The notes below the pieces were generated by a model that was not told the origin of the DNA, did not search any database, and worked only from the letters and a program-made list of their open reading frames with translations. A stretch of DNA of 64,000 nucleotides, from positions 16,452,501 to 16,516,500 of the forward strand of contig CM072338.1 of the NCBI GenBank assembly GCA_036874045.1, read 5' to 3'. This document shows positions 59,986-64,000 of this stretch, one piece after another. Made by a program: the position numbers and the translations under genes. Position 1 is the stretch's first letter. The number at the start of each line of letters is the position of its first letter. This stretch comes from Cymodocea nodosa. Taxonomy: Eukaryota > Streptophyta > Magnoliopsida > Alismatales > Cymodoceaceae.

Positions 59986-60503
59986 TGGTATCAAAGCGGA
60001 TTACGACCGTCTAATGCTTCCACACTAGTTTTAATCCCCCATCAGTGAATTAATCACGGTCATTCTTCTCCCTTGCAACTTGCAAGATAAATCTTTTACT
60101 TTGGAAAAAGGTTGTCAGAATCTGAGCAATATGATAGCACATATGGAATTGATTCATGCAAAGAAACAACAATACAATGAACACTTTAAGATACATCAAT
60201 AGATAAAACTGTCATAATAATAAATGACCTTTGGAAGCAAAACAAAAGCACGTGAGAAATTACATCTGTTAGTTTAAACATCTGCCTCAGGCCAATCTTG
60301 GAGGTAATCAAGGTGAAATTGTAAGGTTAATGTCTGCCACATCACCCAACAACCAAAATGCCGAAACTGCATCAGATGCCTGCTGTAACTGATACACAGA
60401 AAAGCTAACTTGGCTTGCCATTAGTTAAGATTATGAATGATGGCATAGTAGCTTTTGTTAGAAAGTAAACTGAACTGCATAAAATTCTTGTATGCTATCC
60501 CTT

Positions 60504-61303
60504 CTAGGACCCATGCCCATTTGGGATATCATCCTTGAAGCATGCCTCTGGAAGCCTGAAACTCAAACAAATCATAACCTGCAAAGAAAGAAAACATGTT
60601 GACACTAGATTTAGGTTCATAGCACTCTTTCATAAAAAATCAACAGTGTATATGCTTAACTTTCAAAAAAAAAAAAAAGGTGTATATGCGTTATCCTCAA
60701 CAGATAGTTAAGAATGGTTGAGTTAGGTTTGGCAGAAAAGCAAAGACAATAGTATTAAATAGAATGAATGCAATACCAATACCAAATGGAGAGTGAATGC
60801 AAAACCAATATATTGAATAAATAGTAAATGAAAAACCAATTATAATTCGAAGCTCCCCTTTCTTTTGTAAGAGAAGGAAGATGCAGGCATGCAGCTGGTG
60901 CAATCCTCATATCTATTGGCAAATCGGGTGCAATTGAAATAACACAAGTGCAACAGGGATGCAAGAAGCATAAAGGCATCCAAGCTTTAAGAATGAAGAA
61001 CCAGCATCAGCCACATCCTACCTAGTAGAATGTGAAACATATTGTTCACTGCTCGATCAAATACACAATAGTGTTCTTGCTTGCTAGATACCAAGCTTCA
61101 TTAGGCAGTATTTCATACAATAATTTATTCATTACAAGCCATCAAATATAAATCCAGATTCTTGTTTAGAAATCACCTTGTTTGATAGAAAAGTAACTCA
61201 GAAAAGGTAAACCAATAAATAAAAATACCTTGTTAGGAGCAACATCTCTAACAGTATGAAAGACTGGTTCTATAATTTTTGCACCTAAAGCAGATTCTGC
61301 CTC
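60504..61303 (-). CDS. Two 3'-terminal exon candidates of an unrecognised gene
   Basis: Minus-strand block 61303-61229 (25 codons: EAESALGAKIIEPVF...DVAPNK) has a CAG acceptor and a GTATTT donor. Block 60578-60504 has a TTTGCAG acceptor and, read in the matching phase, gives 24 residues (CLSFRLPEACFKDDIPNG) and a stop. The first block looks coding by composition. A further possible exon ends at 62480 with a GTAAGC donor. The 5' part would lie upstream or beyond the window. I do not recognise the protein, and a non-coding origin is possible. Confidence 0.35.
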
Positions 61304-61309
61304 CTGAAA

Positions 61310-63320
61310 AGAAATAGATCTTAGTAAATACGGAGGTATATTAGGCAGCCTAATAGGAAGAGCAAACACATGGCAATCACATCCACATGTACAGAATTAC
61401 AGATACTTCTGATATAGTCGATTGTAAGTTACTTAAAATCTACCAGAGACTAACTTCTATTTAACATACAAGCACAACTATCACTAATAAGGATTTCAAA
61501 AAAAAAAACTACCACTAACGCCGACACTTATGAGTGTCAATGCCATTGAGTTGCATGCATATAATAGCAATTTGGGAAAAAATTGAAAGAGAAAGAAACT
61601 GAAAGCTACACTAGCATCTCCTGTAAGGACAACGGAATTCAAGCAAAGCTCAAAGGTGAGATCTGTATAGAATCACCAAGTAAACTGAAATATTGTGGTA
61701 TATACAACAACCTAAATTTTTCCATCCTCTATCACAAACTGGCCAAAACTAGTCCACTAAAATGTAATGGAATCGCGAAGTAACCTGCTGTTGTTGCTAC
61801 ATTCAGCTTTAAGAATATAGCCAAAAGTTAGAATCTTGCCAATAGAAATTTGTCTACTTTTTATTGAAAATGTAGCAAAAATTCAATGCTAATGTGGTTG
61901 TGGATAATGCCTTGATTCTCATTGCTAAATCCAAAAACCTAACAGCTGGTGCCAAGCCCAGATTAAGTACTGTAGTAGGTAGAGGTAGCCAGCTTAAAAC
62001 ATACACGTACAATGAGCATCAATCTAAATCAACATCAGTCAATAAAAACAAATATAAAGGATTCACGTGGATGAACACACTAGTCAATTTAAATGATGAC
62101 TATTAATGTTGCAAATTCGCTTGTAATTCAAAGAGGCTTTTGTGCATCTAGTAACATTATCCAACCATGCAGATTTATCAAGAATTCCATTTCAACAAGA
62201 AATAAAATCTCATAAACTATACTTGAGGACTCCTCGTTTGACATAGCTTGAAAGGTATACAAAAAAGGAAGTTAAATTAAAACTGCTAAATTAAATGTAT
62301 TGCAGAAACCATATAATTTCCTTAGGATAGTCTATTGCATTTAAAGTTTCAAATAGTAGAGGAAGTAGTATCACACATGACCAACAATGAGAAAAGACTA
62401 GGATAAATAATAACCACCAAGAAAATATTATTCAAGTGAAATTCGAAAATCAAATACTAATACGTTCAAGCCAGCTTACAGCTAGAATTGATTCTTTTGT
62501 TTCAGTTGATCGCATGAAACAATAGCAATGTATCCAAGGCAAAAGTCCCTTCCAGTGATGTCTTCCAAGCAGACCATTGAAAACATCTGCCCATATATGT
62601 TCCAATAGAATTATCAAAGTAGGGGATGCAGGTCACTGACATTCGGCTGGAATAAACATAATAGAATAGACAGGCACAAGTTGAGCCTTTTTCCAAAATC
62701 AAACTTAACATACAAGCAAGTTTATTTATATTGCTATATTCTTTTTGAGTGAAAGGAAATTTGTCATGAATAAAGAGTTACAAAGCTTATCCAGGAGATA
62801 TGCCAGGACGAACAAGGACAACCACAAGTTTCAAAACAAATAGAAAGGCACATCAAAAGCTAGAGAACAGAACTAGGAAAAAGGAAGATGAATGCAAAGA
62901 ATATCTTGCTAGGTTACCATTAGAGAAAAGGAAAACAAAAAATATTTACTAGCATTTTGTTGACATGCATTGATACTTGCTTCAACAGAAGAATATCACT
63001 TCTTTGATATATGCATTTAGTTGGACCTCAAAAGCTAAACAGGGGAAAAAGAAAGATGAATACAAAGAATATTTTCCTATGTTACCATCACAGAAACAGA
63101 AAATACAACAATCACTAGCATTTTGCTGACATGAATTGTTACAATGTTACTTCTTTCAACAAAACGAAATATCACTTTTTCAATATATGCATTTAATTGG
63201 ACCTCAAGGAACTAATTGCAACACAAGAACTTACACTTTACAAATAGGCTGATAATGGATCAAAAGATCTTGCTTTTCCAAAGATATTTGCTATTACAAT
63301 TGAACCTCAATGGCTGAATT
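61310..63320. other. AT-rich DNA, possibly introns of the minus-strand gene
   Basis: No firm feature. A stretch of 62.50-62.71 kb is open for 69 codons on the minus strand, with no family resemblance. Two similar blocks at about 62.93-63.03 and 63.07-63.21 kb (sharing ATTTTG(T/C)TGACATG and ATATGCATTTA(G/A)TTGGACCTCAA) form a diverged direct repeat with a period of about 175-180 bases. Confidence 0.4.
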
Positions 63321-63329
63321 GACCGTTGA

Positions 63330-63960
63330 TAGGGATGCCATCAGGATTGATGGCTACTCAATGGGACCTCAAACTAAGAAGACACATCAAAGATGATAAG
63401 CTGTCTGAAATGACCCAGCTACAAGATAGGCTATCACATTCCCTCTTGTAAATGAACCAGACATCCTTTTCTGGAGAAACGTCAGCAAAGGGCAATTCAC
63501 AGTTAGAGACTACCACACGAAGATTTGTGGAAATTCAAGTTCCACCTGGCCCTTTTAAAATGTTGTTGTGGAAGTGCATCTCATCTTTCAAGATATGAGC
63601 TTCCATGTGGCTCATGTTTCATGGGATGGTGGCTGCTAAAAGCTATTGAAGTAGATATTCATGACAATCTTTCCCATGCATTCTGTGACTCTGCAGATAA
63701 AGATGACAACAACCTTTTCTTCAGATGTTCTTATACTAAATGGGTATGGCATCAGGCTTCTATGAAGGTAGTTCAAGGAGGCTTGATAGAGATGGTTCCT
63801 TGTCATACATGCCATCTGTTGGAATATATGGCTGGCAAGTAATGAATCTCGTTTTAAAAGGTATAAAATGGACTGCAAGGACATCTTGTATGATGTGATG
63901 TATCTTTTTTCCTTTTGGTTAAATCTTGCTGTAAAGCTGAATGCATTGAGACGGGGGCTA
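63330..63960 (+). mobile_element. L1-type LINE 3' fragment
   Basis: The plus strand reads DILFWRNVSKGQFTVRDYH, the usual block before the zinc-binding RT-associated domain of plant L1 ORF2. Further downstream comes a CSYTKWVWHQ-like end of that domain, with frame breaks. The T-rich, GCTG-containing tail at 63.9 kb resembles L1 3' ends. It runs to the window edge. Confidence 0.55.
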
Positions 63961-64000
63961 TTTTGGTGCTTTGATGTAATTGGGTTACTAGGATTTCAGT

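Noticed and set aside
1-64000. CRISPR arrays, operons, ribosome-binding sites, tRNA or rRNA genes
   Set aside because: The window is plant nuclear DNA; no regularly spaced direct repeats with unique spacers and no tRNA or rRNA signature were seen.

Overview
This is a stretch of plant nuclear DNA, most likely from a monocot. The genes have many introns with GT-AG (once GC-AG) borders. The sequence between them is AT-rich and full of Ty1/copia and LINE relics. The single-exon PPR gene is very GC-rich at its 5' end and less so towards its 3' end, a pattern typical of commelinid monocots (grasses, palms, gingers, bananas). I cannot name the species. I see no prokaryotic, organellar or viral genome features and no tRNA or rRNA genes.

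Layout, left to right. 1-4.6 kb is gene-poor and holds an RTE-type LINE relic. 5.04-20.88 kb (+) is a complete 19-exon gene for mitochondrial citrate synthase (471 aa). Two of its introns (4.6 and 3.4 kb) have been enlarged by LINE relics and local duplications. 22.17-23.85 kb (+) is an intron-less PLS-class pentatricopeptide-repeat (PPR) gene. Converging on it at 24.89-26.63 kb (-) is a complete six-exon GH28 polygalacturonase gene (412 aa) with a likely GC-AG intron. 27.0-27.6 kb is a copia fragment. 28.04-30.3 kb (+) is a decayed alpha/beta-hydrolase gene.

From 30.8 to 56.4 kb (-) one host gene spans 25.6 kb. It is an EMSY-LIKE (EML) gene with an ENT domain and an Agenet/Tudor-like domain. 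Its intron 1 (8.3 kb) and a downstream intron (13.7 kb) hold most of the window's transposons. These include two copia elements that keep both LTRs and target-site duplications, a third copia 3' part, two oppositely oriented copies of a non-autonomous LTR element, an RTE LINE and an L1 LINE fragment. 56.7-60.5 kb is intergenic, with a hairpin, a minisatellite and an LTR. Two exon-like blocks of an unrecognised minus-strand gene lie at 60.5-61.3 kb. The window ends in an L1-type LINE relic.

The genes are not functionally linked. They cover TCA-cycle entry, probable organelle RNA processing, cell-wall pectin degradation and chromatin reading. I found no convincing new system. The best leads are the unresolved linker exon and extended last exon of the EML gene, the GC-AG intron of the polygalacturonase, an unusual Cys in citrate synthase, exact or near-exact tandem duplications in host introns, and the paired inverted LTR elements around EML exons 2-5.
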